Shown here in pieces: positions 8,602 to 17,267 of a DNA stretch of 64,000 bases (positions are counted from its first letter, which is position 1; each line of letters starts with the position of its first letter). The translations under genes were made by a program, and so were the position numbers. A model generated the notes under the pieces. That model saw only the letters and a program-made list of their open reading frames with translations, made no database searches and was not told the origin of the DNA. Source of the DNA: Nostoc sp. ATCC 53789 (GTDB taxonomy: Bacteria > Cyanobacteriota > Cyanobacteriia > Cyanobacteriales > Nostocaceae); contig NZ_CP046703.1 of assembly GCF_009873495.1 (NCBI RefSeq), positions 868,001 through 932,000 of the forward strand. The letters are read 5' to 3'.

Positions 8602-10020
8602 TTAACTTTGTTTATAAACCATTTCCATTTTCAACTTCTCAATCTCCAATCTCAACTTGTCATTCTCCATCCTCAACTTTGCATTCTCCTCCCTAATCAA
8701 CTCAACTTCATTCCTCTTACTCAAAGCCTGATTAATCGCTAACTTCCGCATATCTAGCGAGAACCAACGCTGATAAGTTTGCGTGTGAACTTGCACACTA
8801 TGCCCCAAATTATCCGCCGCCGCTTTAATTGGAATTCCCAAAATATGCGCCCGAATTGCCCAAGCGTGGCGTAAATCATAAGGTTTAAAGTCCAATCCTA
8901 TCTTGCGAAACCACCAACTAACTCGCTGTGTTAACGCCGTTATCTCAGCATGATTAGTGTTATCTTTTTTAGCGATCGCACTTCTCAACATCTCTAAATA
9001 TTTTGGATTTCTCAAATCAAAATCCTCAATCCATTGTCTATGTAATGGCAATGCTTGTCTCTCACCAGTCTTAGAATCCTTATGAACTTTCCATGTCAAA
9101 TCTACATTTTCTTGACTCAACCACCAATCAATATCAGGATTAATAAAAAGTTCTCGTGGACGCAAACCAAAAACTGCTAACATTCCATACGTCCAGCGCC
9201 AAAGTTGCCAGCTATCTTGAAGATTTTGATTAACTTGATTACCTCTATTATTTAGGTAATCTTCAAACTTGAGAATTCCATCATATATTTCCGCATCTGT
9301 AGGTATATTGCGGGAATTATTCTCCGGCATTTTGGAATATTTAGATAAATCGATGTCGATTTTAAATGTCATGCAAAATGCTGCGATCGCCCTAGCTGCA
9401 TTATACTTAGACCATTCCTTATCGATTTGTTCAATTGAACTGATCAGATTTTCAGCAGTTGCCAAATCTTTAGGATTCGTAAATCTCTTTGTTCGGGAAA
9501 AGTAATAAAAAAAAGTATGCTCGCTTTTAGTAGTTCGTTTATGAGTTTTAAAATACTCATTCTCAAATTCCTCAAGTAATTCTTCTATAGTCTTAAATTC
9601 TTTTTTAATTGCCTCATTACCTAAATATTTATCATTCCATTCAAACGTTTTACGAGCGATTAACTTCCCTAATTCATAGGCTTCTTCCTCAGCCGTTTTG
9701 AGTCCATCTAAGTTAGAGGGAATATTTAAACTGAGATTGTATTGCTTTCTCCCAGTACCATTACTATCTTTGTCTCCAGGTTTAATTGGTAACGTCGCCC
9801 GTAATTGCAGACTTCCATTCGATTCTCTAATTGTCACCTTTGCCTTTGCAGACTTCAAACGCAGATTAACTTTCTCTAATTCTAGTAGTACTTTCGTTCT
9901 CATGTGTTCTTTTTGCTGCTGTGCTTGCAGACTTGAGCCAAGAAAACTGCCATCGGTAGATGAAACAGGCTCTAAGTCTGCAAAAGCTTGTTGATACTTG
10001 TCTTGACCCTGATTATGCAT
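8602..10020 (-). CDS. xisA: XisA, nifD-element site-specific recombinase
   Basis: A 472-residue tyrosine recombinase. Active-site positions seen: Arg287 in GLRPRELF, Tyr381-x-x-Arg384 in PYDLRHAWAIR (canonical HxxR, with His replaced by Tyr), His407 in LGH, and the nucleophile candidate Tyr416 in TYQRW. The C-terminal 35 residues form a predicted coiled coil. Known XisA excises the nifD element through GGATTACTCCG repeats in heterocysts. Identification rests on this sequence plus its position 118 bp from the repeat next to nifD. About 40-45% similar by eye to XisC at 26900. ATG start at 10020. Confidence 0.95.
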   Translation of the reverse strand: MHNQGQDKYQQAFADLEPVSSTDGSFLGSSLQAQQQKEHMRTKVLLELEKVNLRLKSAKAKVTIRESNGSLQLRATLPIKPGDKDSNGTGRKQYNLSLNIPSNLDGLKTAEEEAYELGKLIARKTFEWNDKYLGNEAIKKEFKTIEELLEEFENEYFKTHKRTTKSEHTFFYYFSRTKRFTNPKDLATAENLISSIEQIDKEWSKYNAARAIAAFCMTFKIDIDLSKYSKMPENNSRNIPTDAEIYDGILKFEDYLNNRGNQVNQNLQDSWQLWRWTYGMLAVFGLRPRELFINPDIDWWLSQENVDLTWKVHKDSKTGERQALPLHRQWIEDFDLRNPKYLEMLRSAIAKKDNTNHAEITALTQRVSWWFRKIGLDFKPYDLRHAWAIRAHILGIPIKAAADNLGHSVQVHTQTYQRWFSLDMRKLAINQALSKRNEVELIREENAKLRMENDKLRLEIEKLKMEMVYKQS

Positions 10021-10138
10021 CGCTGTGTTTTTAGCCTATATTTAGCCTAAAAATAAATGTGTTATCAGCGAACAATGTTTAGAATAGACACTGTTTACTG
10101 CAAACATTAGGCTATTTAAAAGAATTAAACCACAAAAA

Positions 10139-10149
10139 GGATTACTCCG
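10139..10149. other. nifD element attachment repeat (right end)
   Basis: GGATTACTCCG, identical to the 11-bp direct repeat described for the Anabaena nifD element. From its second base it is read as Asp-Tyr-Ser in nifD. The partner copy must lie outside the window. Confidence 0.93.
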
Positions 10150-10298
10150 GCCCTTATCACGGTTATGACGGCTTTGCCATCTTCGCACGTGACATGGACT
10201 TAGCACTCAACAGCCCAACCTGGGGATTAATTGGCGCTCCTTGGAATGAAAAAGCTCAGGCTAAGAAGGCTGAAGCTAAGGCTAAGGCTGCCGTTTAG
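10140..10298 (+). CDS. nifD: NifD 3' part (nitrogenase MoFe protein alpha subunit, C-terminus)
   Basis: 52 codons read [20 protein letters not shown] and onward, ending in an Ala/Lys-rich tail before TAG at 10296. This is the C-terminus of cyanobacterial NifD. There is no start codon because the rest of nifD is on the far side of the excision element. After excision the segment becomes part of the nifHDK transcript. NifD holds FeMo-co and half of the P-cluster, but none of those ligands falls in this fragment. Confidence 0.95.
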   Translation, partial: DYSGPYHGYDGFAIFARDMDLALNSPTWGLIGAPWNEKAQAKKAEAKAKAAV

Positions 10299-10329
10299 GG
10301 AAATGGGAGAGAGAGATAAGTAAGGATAA

Positions 10330-10349
10330 CCTGGGGCTAAAACCCCAGG
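10330..10349 (+). promoter_or_regulatory. Hairpin between nifD and nifK
   Basis: CCTGGGG and CCCCAGG form a 7-bp stem with a 6-base loop. No T-tract follows. It lies 30 bases after nifD and may influence mRNA processing or stability between nifD and nifK. The rest of the 200-bp gap is AT-rich inverted repeat sequence. Confidence 0.45.
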
Positions 10350-10497
10350 GGGAGTTGGGAATCCAAAATTCAAAATTGAAAGATTAAAAATTTATTTTGA
10401 TTTTTGCATTTTGAATTTTGAATCATATTCCCACTCCCTACTCCCCACTCCCGCCTCAATCAGTAAAAGAATTCAGTAACCTTGGAGTCCAGAAGAA

Positions 10498-12033
10498 ATG
10501 CCTCAGAATCCAGAAAAAATTCAAGATCACGTCGAGTTATTCCACCAACCTGAGTACCAACAGCTATTTGAAAACAAAAAGCAGTTTGAAAATGGTCACG
10601 ATCCCGAAGAAGTAAAACGGGTTTCAGAGTGGACAAAGGGTTGGGATTATCGTGAAAAGAACTTCGCTCGTGAAGCTTTAACCGTTAACCCTGCTAAAGG
10701 CTGTCAACCACTAGGAGCAATTTTTGCTGCTGTTGGTTTTGAAGGTACTCTACCTTTCGTTCAAGGTTCTCAAGGTTGCGTTGCTTACTTCCGCACCCAC
10801 TTAACCCGTCACTACAAAGAACCATTCTCTGGTGTATCTTCTTCAATGACTGAAGATGCAGCCGTGTTTGGTGGTCTGCAAAACATGATTGACGGGTTGG
10901 CGAACTCTTACCAACTGTACAAGCCTAAGATGATTGCTGTCTGCACCACCTGTATGGCAGAAGTAATTGGTGATGACTTACAAGCCTTCATCAACAACTC
11001 TAAGCAAGCTGGTTCAGTTCCTCAAGATTTCCCAGTACCTTACGCTCACACCCCTAGCTTTGTCGGTTCCCACATCACTGGTTACGACAACATGATGAAG
11101 GGAATTCTTTCTAACTTGACCGCAGGTCATAAGAAAGAAACCAGCAATGGTAAAATCAACTTCATTCCAGGTTTTGACACCTATGTAGGCAACAACCGCG
11201 AAATCAAGCGGATTGCTTCTTTGTTCGGCTTTGACTACACAATTCTAGCCGACAACAGCGACTACTTGGATTCACCCAACACAGGTGAATTCGATATGTA
11301 CCCAGGTGGAACAAAGCTAGAAGATGCAGCAGATTCAATCAATGCGAAAGCTACGATCGCACTGCAAGCACACTCTACCCCCAAAACCCGCGAGTACATC
11401 GAAAAAGAATGGAAGCAACCAACCTCAGTTTCCCGTCCTTGGGGCATTAAGGGTACTGATGAGTTCTTGATGAAACTCAGCGAATTGAGCGGTATCCCCA
11501 TTCCTGAAGAATTGGAAATCGAACGTGGTCGTGCAGTTGATGCCATGACTGACTCCCATTCATGGATTCACGGCAAGCGCTTCGCTATCTACGGCGAACC
11601 AGATTTAGTATACAGCGTAGTTGGCTTTATGCTAGAAATGGGTGCTGAACCTGTGCATGTCTTGGTTCACAACAGCAACGAAGTATTTGAAGCAGAAATG
11701 AAAGAACTGCTTGCTTCTAGCCCCTTCGGTCAACATGCAACTGTTTGGCCTGGTAAGGACTTGTGGCACATGCGTTCACTGTTGTTCACCGAACCAGTAG
11801 ACTTCTTAGTTGGTAACACATACGGTAAGTACCTGTGGCGCGACACCAAGATTCCCCTCGTGAGAATCGGCTACCCCATCATGGATCGCCACCACCTACA
11901 CCGCTATGCCACCATTGGTTATCAAGGCGTGATCAACCTCCTCAACTGGACTGTAAACACCCTGTTTGAAGAAATCGATCGCAACACCAACATTCCTTCT
12001 AAGACAGATATTTCCTACGACTTGATTCGTTAG
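10498..12033 (+). CDS. nifK: NifK, nitrogenase MoFe protein beta subunit
   Basis: 511 residues, the normal size for cyanobacterial NifK. P-cluster cysteines are visible in NPAKGCQPLG, GSQGCVAYFRTH and CTTCMAEVIGDD, and the serine-rich ligand region SSSMTEDAAVFGG is intact. NifK pairs with NifD in the alpha2beta2 MoFe protein that reduces N2 in heterocysts. The ATG at 10498 is preceded by AGAAGAA. It is separated from nifD by 199 bp and belongs to the nifHDK operon. No defect seen. Confidence 0.98.
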   Translation: MPQNPEKIQDHVELFHQPEYQQLFENKKQFENGHDPEEVKRVSEWTKGWDYREKNFAREALTVNPAKGCQPLGAIFAAVGFEGTLPFVQGSQGCVAYFRTHLTRHYKEPFSGVSSSMTEDAAVFGGLQNMIDGLANSYQLYKPKMIAVCTTCMAEVIGDDLQAFINNSKQAGSVPQDFPVPYAHTPSFVGSHITGYDNMMKGILSNLTAGHKKETSNGKINFIPGFDTYVGNNREIKRIASLFGFDYTILADNSDYLDSPNTGEFDMYPGGTKLEDAADSINAKATIALQAHSTPKTREYIEKEWKQPTSVSRPWGIKGTDEFLMKLSELSGIPIPEELEIERGRAVDAMTDSHSWIHGKRFAIYGEPDLVYSVVGFMLEMGAEPVHVLVHNSNEVFEAEMKELLASSPFGQHATVWPGKDLWHMRSLLFTEPVDFLVGNTYGKYLWRDTKIPLVRIGYPIMDRHHLHRYATIGYQGVINLLNWTVNTLFEEIDRNTNIPSKTDISYDLIR

Positions 12034-12073
12034 AAATTGCGTAGAAACACAACGTGTTAATTAAAGGGTAAAG

Positions 12074-12161
12074 AAGGGGAGTAGGGAATAGGGAATAGGG
12101 AATAGGGAAATATCCAAACCCAATGCCCAATCCCCAATTCCCATCCCCAACTCCCCTTTTT
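12074..12161 (+). repeat. GGGAATA short-repeat tract with terminator-like ends, after nifK
   Basis: Four head-to-tail GGGAATA-type heptamers (about 12082-12109) and complementary CCCAATTCCC tracts lie between arms AAGGGGAGT (12074-12082) and ACTCCCCTT (12150-12158), the latter ending in five T. The whole can fold into one long hairpin and may attenuate transcription after nifHDK. Confidence 0.6.
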
Positions 12162-12191
12162 CTTGATAGCATTTACCCAAGGAATTGATCA

Positions 12192-12539
12192 ATGGAAACC
12201 ATCAATCATACTCACGAACATACTCACACTCATCCTCATCCTAATTACCATCCACCTAACCAGAAAAAACGAGGGTGGTTCAACAATCTTCTTAATCCGT
12301 TGCGGCGTGTGGTGGATGAAATTCAGGTTAAAAATAATCGCTTCGCTCATCTAATTTGCCAAACAATTCCTTGTTGTTGTCCCTTTGAGCGACAAATTAA
12401 ATTATTTGGGAAGTCTATTGATATTCCACCACTATGTAAACTCAATCCTTTATATGACGAATTTGTAGGATTGCGTTTCCGCGCTCTATCTTACCTCGCT
12501 GATGTCTGTGGAGAGGATGTCACAAGATACATTTGTTAG
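12192..12539 (+). CDS. Mo-dependent nitrogenase-associated protein with His-rich N-terminus
   Basis: 115 residues. The C-terminal 85 residues (FNNLLNPLRRVVDEIQVKNNR, CCCPFERQIKLFGK, IPPLCKLNPLYDEFVGLRFRA) match the family called Mo-dependent nitrogenase C-terminal, found between nifK and nifE in heterocystous cyanobacteria. The first 25 residues contain seven histidines in a HTHEHTHTHPH pattern, a likely metal-binding tail. Two cysteine clusters are also present. The biochemical role is not known; position points to nitrogenase assembly or metal supply. Confidence 0.85.
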   Translation: METINHTHEHTHTHPHPNYHPPNQKKRGWFNNLLNPLRRVVDEIQVKNNRFAHLICQTIPCCCPFERQIKLFGKSIDIPPLCKLNPLYDEFVGLRFRALSYLADVCGEDVTRYIC

Positions 12540-12540
12540 T

Positions 12541-12632
12541 CATTGGTCATTGGTCATTAGTCATTAGTTATTAGTCATTAGTTGTTAGTTATTCAAAGGA
12601 CAAATGACAAATGACAAAGGACAATTAACAAT
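12541..12632. repeat. Heptanucleotide short tandem repeat tract (STRR) before nifE
   Basis: Repeats of the ATTGGTC/ATTAGTC type followed by complementary AATGACA units, able to form a long imperfect hairpin. An in-frame ATG inside the tract (12604) extends the nifE frame but is not its likely start. Confidence 0.8.
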
Positions 12633-12645
12633 TAAGAGAAGAGAG

Positions 12646-14028
12646 ATGAAAAGCACCCAAGGTAAAATCAACGAGCTGCTGACTGAGACAGGATGCGAAC
12701 ATAATCAGCACAAACAAGCGGAAAAGAAAAACAAATCATGCGCTCAACAGGCACAACCTGGCGCGGCTCAAGGGGGCTGTGCCTTTGATGGTGCAATGAT
12801 TGCTCTAGTGCCGATCGCAGATGCAGCGCATCTAGTCCACGGGCCGATCGCCTGTGCTGGTAATTCCTGGGGCAGTCGTGGTAGTCTGTCGTCTGGCCCT
12901 CAACTCTACAAAATGGGCTTTACGACTGACTTGGGTGAAAATGATGTCATCTTCGGCGGCGAAAAGAAGCTTTACAAAGCGATTCTGGAACTTCACGAGC
13001 GCTACCAACCAGCAGCAGTATTCGTCTATGCCACTTGCGTTACAGCCCTAATTGGCGATGATATCGATGCTGTCTGCAAAGCTGCGGCTGAGAAAATTGG
13101 TACTCCTGTTGTTCCCGTCATTGCTCCAGGATTCATTGGCAGTAAAAATTTGGGCAACCGTTTTGGCGGTGAATCTTTATTAGAATATGTTGTCGGAACA
13201 GCAGAACCGGAACATACAACGCCCTATGATATTAACTTAATCGGTGAATACAACATCGCCGGTGAAATGTGGGGAGTAACACCACTGCTAGAAAAATTAG
13301 GCATCCGTATTTTGTCTAAAATTACGGGCGATGCTCGCTACAATGAAATTCGCTACGCCCACCGCGCCAAGCTCAACGTCATGATCTGCTCACGAGCGTT
13401 GCTGAATATGGCGAGAAAGATGGAGGAGCGTTACAACATCCCCTACATTGAAGAGTCTTTCTACGGCATCGATGATATGAATCGCTGTCTGCGAAACATC
13501 GCCGCTAAATTAGGCGACGCTGATTTACAGGAGCGGACAGAAAAACTAATTGCAGAAGAAACGGCTGCTTTAGATTTGGCATTAGCTCCTTATCGCGCTC
13601 GACTCAAAGGTAAGCGGGTTGTCTTATATACTGGTGGTGTTAAGAGTTGGTCGATTATTTCGGCTGCTAGAGACTTAGGCATTGAAGTTGTTGCTACCAG
13701 TACTCGCAAAAGTACTGAAGAAGATAAAGCCAAAATCAAGAAGTTGATTGGCAACGATGGCATCATGCTAGAGAAAGGCAACGCTCAAGAATTGCTACAA
13801 CTGGTTAAAGACACTCGCGCAGATATGCTGATTGCTGGTGGACGTAACCAATACACAGCTTTGAAAGCTCGAATTCCTTTCCTTGATATCAACCAAGAAC
13901 GCCACCATCCTTATGCAGGTTATGTGGGAATGATTGAGATGGCGCGGGAACTGTACGAAGCTTTGTATAGCCCGATTTGGGAACAAATACGCAAACCCGC
14001 TCCTTGGGAAGAAGAGGAGGAAGTTTAA
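12646..14028 (+). CDS. nifE: NifE, FeMo-cofactor assembly scaffold
   Basis: 460 residues, homologous to NifD. Cluster-binding cysteines appear in [17 protein letters not shown] and [12 protein letters not shown]. With NifN it forms the alpha2beta2 scaffold on which the NifB product is matured to FeMo-co. The start ATG at 12646 (MKSTQGKIN) is chosen because AGAGAAGAGAG lies directly upstream; the 14 extra residues from 12604 are encoded by the STRR tract. Its TAA is immediately followed by an ATG of a short inserted frame before nifN. Confidence 0.97.
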   Translation: MKSTQGKINELLTETGCEHNQHKQAEKKNKSCAQQAQPGAAQGGCAFDGAMIALVPIADAAHLVHGPIACAGNSWGSRGSLSSGPQLYKMGFTTDLGENDVIFGGEKKLYKAILELHERYQPAAVFVYATCVTALIGDDIDAVCKAAAEKIGTPVVPVIAPGFIGSKNLGNRFGGESLLEYVVGTAEPEHTTPYDINLIGEYNIAGEMWGVTPLLEKLGIRILSKITGDARYNEIRYAHRAKLNVMICSRALLNMARKMEERYNIPYIEESFYGIDDMNRCLRNIAAKLGDADLQERTEKLIAEETAALDLALAPYRARLKGKRVVLYTGGVKSWSIISAARDLGIEVVATSTRKSTEEDKAKIKKLIGNDGIMLEKGNAQELLQLVKDTRADMLIAGGRNQYTALKARIPFLDINQERHHPYAGYVGMIEMARELYEALYSPIWEQIRKPAPWEEEEEV

Positions 14029-14190
14029 ATGGCGATCGCAACGTTCCTAGATCCTTTGGTGACAACACCAAATTCTCATCTTTTTCTCTCTGTGCCCTCT
14101 GCGTACTCTGTGGTTCAAAAAAATCATTTTTCAACCGCAGAGGCGCAGAGAACGCAGAGTAAAGAGCTTGCAAATGAGGAGGTAGTTTAA
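14029..14190 (+). other. Hairpin insertion that duplicated the nifE/nifN junction; 53-codon ORF
   Basis: A 25-base sequence spanning the nifE stop and an ATG (14014-14038) recurs with one mismatch at 14176-14200, where it forms the nifN start. Between the copies lies a hairpin repeat (about 14088-14159) of the CTCTGCG/CGCAGAG type. The result is an open frame of 53 codons from ATG 14029 to TAA 14190 that touches nifE (TAAATG) and nifN (TAAATG). It would keep translational coupling through the operon. Its product looks like translated repeat, with no known homology, so a functional peptide is unlikely. Confidence 0.75.
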
Positions 14191-15528
14191 ATGGCGATCG
14201 TTACCGCTTCTAACAAAGCACTGACAGTTAATCCCCTCAAGCAAAGTCAAGCTTTGGGCGCAACCTTAGCCTTTTTGGGATTGAAAGGGACAATGCCTTT
14301 ATTCCACGGTTCTCAAGGTTGTACTGCTTTCGCTAAAGTTGTCCTGGTGCGGCATTTCCGGGAAGCGATTCCCCTAGCTACCACCGCGATGACGGAAGTC
14401 ACTACCATTTTGGGTGGTGAAGAGAATGTGGAGCAAGCAATTCTGACTCTGGTGGAAAAGGCTAACCCGGAAATTATTGGTTTATGTACCACTGGGTTGA
14501 CGGAAACTAGAGGCGATGACATCGAAGGTTTTCTTAAGGAAATCCGCGATCGCCATCCCGAATTGAATGATTTAGCGATCGTTTTTGCACCTACCCCAGA
14601 TTTTAAAGGTGCGTTGCAAGATGGTTTTGCCGTTGCTGTCGAAAGCATAGTTAAGGAAATTCCTCGCGCGGGTGGACTCAGAACTGAACAAGTCACAATT
14701 TTGGCGGGTTCTGCTTTCACACCTGGGGATGTACAGGAAATCAAAGAGATAGTTACGTCCTTTGGACTAGTGCCGATCTTTGTACCTGACCTTGGCGCTT
14801 CTCTAGATGGACATTTAGAGGATAATTATAGTGCGGTTACAGTCAGTGGAACTACCTTAAAACAGCTACGAGAAGTTGGTAGTTCTGCCTTTACCCTGGC
14901 ATTGGGTGAAAGTATGCGGGGGGCTGCAAAGATTCTCGAAGAACGCTTTGGCACGCCTTATGAGGTGTTTGGCGAACTGACGGGATTAGAACCGATAGAT
15001 GAATTTATCCAAGCATTGGCGATTCTGAGCGGTAATAGCGTACCCGAAAAATACCGCCGCCAACGTCGTCAGTTGCAAGATGCGATGCTGGACACCCACT
15101 TTTACTTCGGTGCAAAACGAGTTTCCTTAGCACTAGAACCAGACTTGTTGTGGTCAACCGTGCATTTCCTGCAATCGATGGGAGCGCAAATTCATGCAGT
15201 GGTGACAACCACGCGATCGCACCTCTTAGAAAAACTCCCAGTTAAAAGTATCACCATCGGCGACTTAGAAGACTTTGAGAGTCTAGCGGGCGGTTCTGAT
15301 TTGCTAATTGGTAACTCGAATGTTGGTGCGATCGCAAAACGGCTCTCAATTCCTCTTTATCGTCTAGGATTGCCCATTTATGACCGTTTAGGTAATGGTC
15401 AATTTACTAAAGTTGGCTATCGAGGCACGATGGAGCTTTTATTTGGCATCGGCAACCTGTTTTTAGAGGCAGAAGAAGCGAGAGTTAAGCAGTTCCAAGA
15501 GTTTGGAATTGTGAGCGCTGAGTTTTGA
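14191..15528 (+). CDS. nifN: NifN, FeMo-cofactor assembly scaffold partner
   Basis: 445 residues, homologous to NifK. Near the N-terminus NPLKQSQALGATLAFLGLKG and HGSQGCTAFAKVVLVRHF are typical of NifN; the conserved Cys in GSQGC and in GLCTTGLTETRGDD are present. It forms the NifEN complex. The start at 14191 has GAGGAGG ten bases upstream. The upstream spacer shows a recent insertion that copied this ribosome binding site and start. The frame is intact. Confidence 0.97.
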   Translation: MAIVTASNKALTVNPLKQSQALGATLAFLGLKGTMPLFHGSQGCTAFAKVVLVRHFREAIPLATTAMTEVTTILGGEENVEQAILTLVEKANPEIIGLCTTGLTETRGDDIEGFLKEIRDRHPELNDLAIVFAPTPDFKGALQDGFAVAVESIVKEIPRAGGLRTEQVTILAGSAFTPGDVQEIKEIVTSFGLVPIFVPDLGASLDGHLEDNYSAVTVSGTTLKQLREVGSSAFTLALGESMRGAAKILEERFGTPYEVFGELTGLEPIDEFIQALAILSGNSVPEKYRRQRRQLQDAMLDTHFYFGAKRVSLALEPDLLWSTVHFLQSMGAQIHAVVTTTRSHLLEKLPVKSITIGDLEDFESLAGGSDLLIGNSNVGAIAKRLSIPLYRLGLPIYDRLGNGQFTKVGYRGTMELLFGIGNLFLEAEEARVKQFQEFGIVSAEF

Positions 15529-15771
15529 ATTCTTCTCCAAGAATTCAGGAGTCAGAATCCAGAATACTTTCTTTCTTTTCATCTCCTCTTCCTTCTTTCT
15601 TCTTTGTGTCCTTTGCGCCCTTTGCGGTTCGTTTCTCATATAATTTGGCGCATCACCAAACAGAATATGCAGATTTAATTCTGCCACTCCAACTCTAATT
15701 ACTCCTGAACTCTGACTCCTGAATTCCTTCTTTCCAATTCAAAATTCAAAACTTTAGAGAGGAGAATTACA
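15529..15771. repeat. nifN-nifX spacer with dispersed repeats
   Basis: Contains AT-rich ATTCAGGAGTC/GACTCCTGAATTC inverted segments (about 15540-15555 and 15712-15726) and a CTTTGCGCCCTTTGCGGTTCG unit of the same family as in the hyp spacers. It ends with AGAGAGGAG, the nifX ribosome binding site. No gene seen. Confidence 0.6.
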
Positions 15772-16185
15772 ATGAAAATAGCCTTCACAACGAGCGACCG
15801 AGTTCATATTAACGCCCACTTCGGATGGGCAAAAATGATTGATGTTTACGAAATTACCGATGAGGGATATCACTTCGTAGAAACCCTCAATTTTGAAGGC
15901 GAACTCAAAGAAGATGGGAATGAAGACAAAATCAACCCAAAACTTCAGGCAATAGGCGACTGTACGATTGTTTATGTAACAGCAATTGGTGGTAGTGCCG
16001 CCGCTCGGTTAATCAAGAAAGGTGTCACCCCAGTGAAGGCGCGATCGGAAGAAGAAGAAATTAGTGAAGTGCTAAATAAGCTAGTCAAAACCCTCAAAGG
16101 TAATCCTCCACCTTGGTTGCGTAAAGCTTTACAGCCAAAAACCACAAACTTTGCTGATGAAATTGAAGACGAAGCAACAGTATGA
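15772..16185 (+). CDS. nifX: NifX, nitrogenase cofactor carrier
   Basis: 137 residues. Starts MKIAFTTSDRVHINAHFGWA, the NifX/NifB C-terminal-like fold (Nitro_FeMo-Co family), and has IGGSAAARLIKKGVTP further on. NifX binds the FeMo-co precursor and passes it between NifB and NifEN. A strong AGAGAGGAG site sits upstream. The stop overlaps the next start by four bases (ATGA), showing translational coupling. Confidence 0.96.
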   Translation: MKIAFTTSDRVHINAHFGWAKMIDVYEITDEGYHFVETLNFEGELKEDGNEDKINPKLQAIGDCTIVYVTAIGGSAAARLIKKGVTPVKARSEEEEISEVLNKLVKTLKGNPPPWLRKALQPKTTNFADEIEDEATV

Positions 16186-16658
16186 CCGCAAATAATAGTG
16201 TGAACGGAACCGCTACAACTGAAGTCTTGAACTCACCTTTTCTTAAGGTATTAATCAAACAAATCCGTGGTCAAGACAGCTATGGAGTTTATCGTACTTG
16301 GTCGGATGAGTTGATTCTCAAACCCTTTATTGTCACCAAACAAAAGAAACGGGAAATCTCCGTTGAGGGCGAAGTTGATGCGGTAACTCAAGCCCGGATT
16401 ATGGCATTTTTTCGAGCTGTAGCGGCTGGAATTGAACAAGAAACAGGTTTGATATCCCAGGTTGTAGTTGATTTGAGCCATGAAGGATTTGGCTGGGCGC
16501 TAGTTTTTTCCGGTCGTCTTTTGCTAACTGTGAAAACCCTGCGAGATGCTCATCGCTTTGGCTTTGACTCGTTAGAGAAATTGGCAGAAGAGGGAGAAAA
16601 CTACGTCAAAAAAGGTCTTGATTTGGCGAAACGCTTTCCTGAAGTTGGCAAAATTTAA
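16182..16658 (+). CDS. NifX-associated protein (DUF269)
   Basis: 158 residues of the NifX-associated family (DUF269), nearly always encoded after nifX. Seen: SPFLKVLIKQIRGQDSYGVYRTWSDE, then a helical middle and a DSLEKLAEEGENYVKKGLDLA C-terminal helix. The molecular role is not established; genetic association places it in FeMo-co synthesis. Overlaps nifX by four bases. Followed by an STRR tract. Confidence 0.92.
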   Translation: MTANNSVNGTATTEVLNSPFLKVLIKQIRGQDSYGVYRTWSDELILKPFIVTKQKKREISVEGEVDAVTQARIMAFFRAVAAGIEQETGLISQVVVDLSHEGFGWALVFSGRLLLTVKTLRDAHRFGFDSLEKLAEEGENYVKKGLDLAKRFPEVGKI

Positions 16659-16748
16659 TTAGTCATTGGTCATTGGTCATTGGTCATTAGTAAAAGACAC
16701 ATGACTAATGACAACAGACGAGGGACAAAGGACAAATGACAAATGACA
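16659..16748. repeat. Heptanucleotide STRR tract before the DUF683 gene
   Basis: ATTGGTC-type heptamers on the left and GACAAATGACAAATGAC on the right, complementary. The final repeat unit supplies the ATG and second codon (ATGACA) of the following gene at 16743. Confidence 0.8.
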
Positions 16749-16943
16749 ATTGAGGAAATACAAGCAAAAATCAGACGGCTGAACAGCAAAGCAGGTCAAA
16801 TGAAGATGGATCTGCATGATTTAGCTGAAGGTCTGCCAACAGATTACAAACAACTTATGGATGTTGCCGCCGCAACTTATGAAATCTATCGCCAGTTAGA
16901 TGAACTTAAGCAACATCTGAAACAATTGGAGAATGCTAAATGA
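16743..16943 (+). CDS. DUF683 / CCE_0567-type small nif protein
   Basis: 66 residues, almost wholly helical (IEEIQAKIRRLNSKAGQMKMDLHDLAEGLP, then YRQLDELKQHLKQLE), typical of the short DUF683 protein encoded between the DUF269 gene and nifW in cyanobacteria. Probably a small helical bundle with an unknown part in nitrogenase assembly. The start codon lies inside the heptamer repeat; no conventional ribosome binding site is visible. Overlaps nifW by four bases. Confidence 0.88.
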   Translation: MTIEEIQAKIRRLNSKAGQMKMDLHDLAEGLPTDYKQLMDVAAATYEIYRQLDELKQHLKQLENAK

Positions 16944-17257
16944 CTGGAACTATTGATGAATTCAAGAAGCTCGTAGATGCAGAAGAATTTTTTCAATTCT
17001 TTAATATGTCCTACGACTTAGAAGTTGTGAATGTACATCGTCTACATATTCTGAAAAAGTTTTCTCAACACATGCAGGAAATTGATGATAATTCTCCTGA
17101 CTTGAGTCAAGAAGAGAAATTAAATCAATATTCTTTGGCTTTGCAAAAAGCTTATCAGCTATTTATCGAATCGACAGCTTATGAACAAAAGCTGTTCAAA
17201 GTGTTTAACGACAAGCCGAAAAATGTAGTCACACTGACAGAAATCACTTCTGATTAG
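16940..17257 (+). CDS. nifW: NifW, nitrogenase-stabilising protein
   Basis: 105 residues matching NifW: EFKKLVDAEEFFQFFNMSYD, VNVHRLHILKKFSQ and YSLALQKAYQLFIESTAYEQKLFKVF. NifW is thought to protect the MoFe protein from oxygen or assist its final assembly. Start ATG overlaps the preceding stop (ATGA). Its stop TAG is part of the TAGGAGG ribosome binding site of hesA. Confidence 0.95.
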   Translation: MTGTIDEFKKLVDAEEFFQFFNMSYDLEVVNVHRLHILKKFSQHMQEIDDNSPDLSQEEKLNQYSLALQKAYQLFIESTAYEQKLFKVFNDKPKNVVTLTEITSD

Positions 17258-17267
17258 GAGGTATAAA

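Larger units (their letters stand above)
1..10138. mobile_element. nifD excision element, right-hand part (left end outside window)
   Basis: The right edge is fixed by the 11-bp sequence GGATTACTCCG at 10139-10149, immediately followed in frame by the last 52 codons of nifD. The xisA gene lies 118 bp inside that edge, facing away from nifD, as in the described Anabaena nifD element. No 5' nifD sequence and no second copy of the 11-bp repeat was found from 1 to 10138, so the element extends beyond the window and exceeds 10.1 kb. Its genes are mostly metabolic or toxin-antitoxin cargo. Excision in heterocysts is known for this element family; for this strain it is inferred. Confidence 0.88.
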
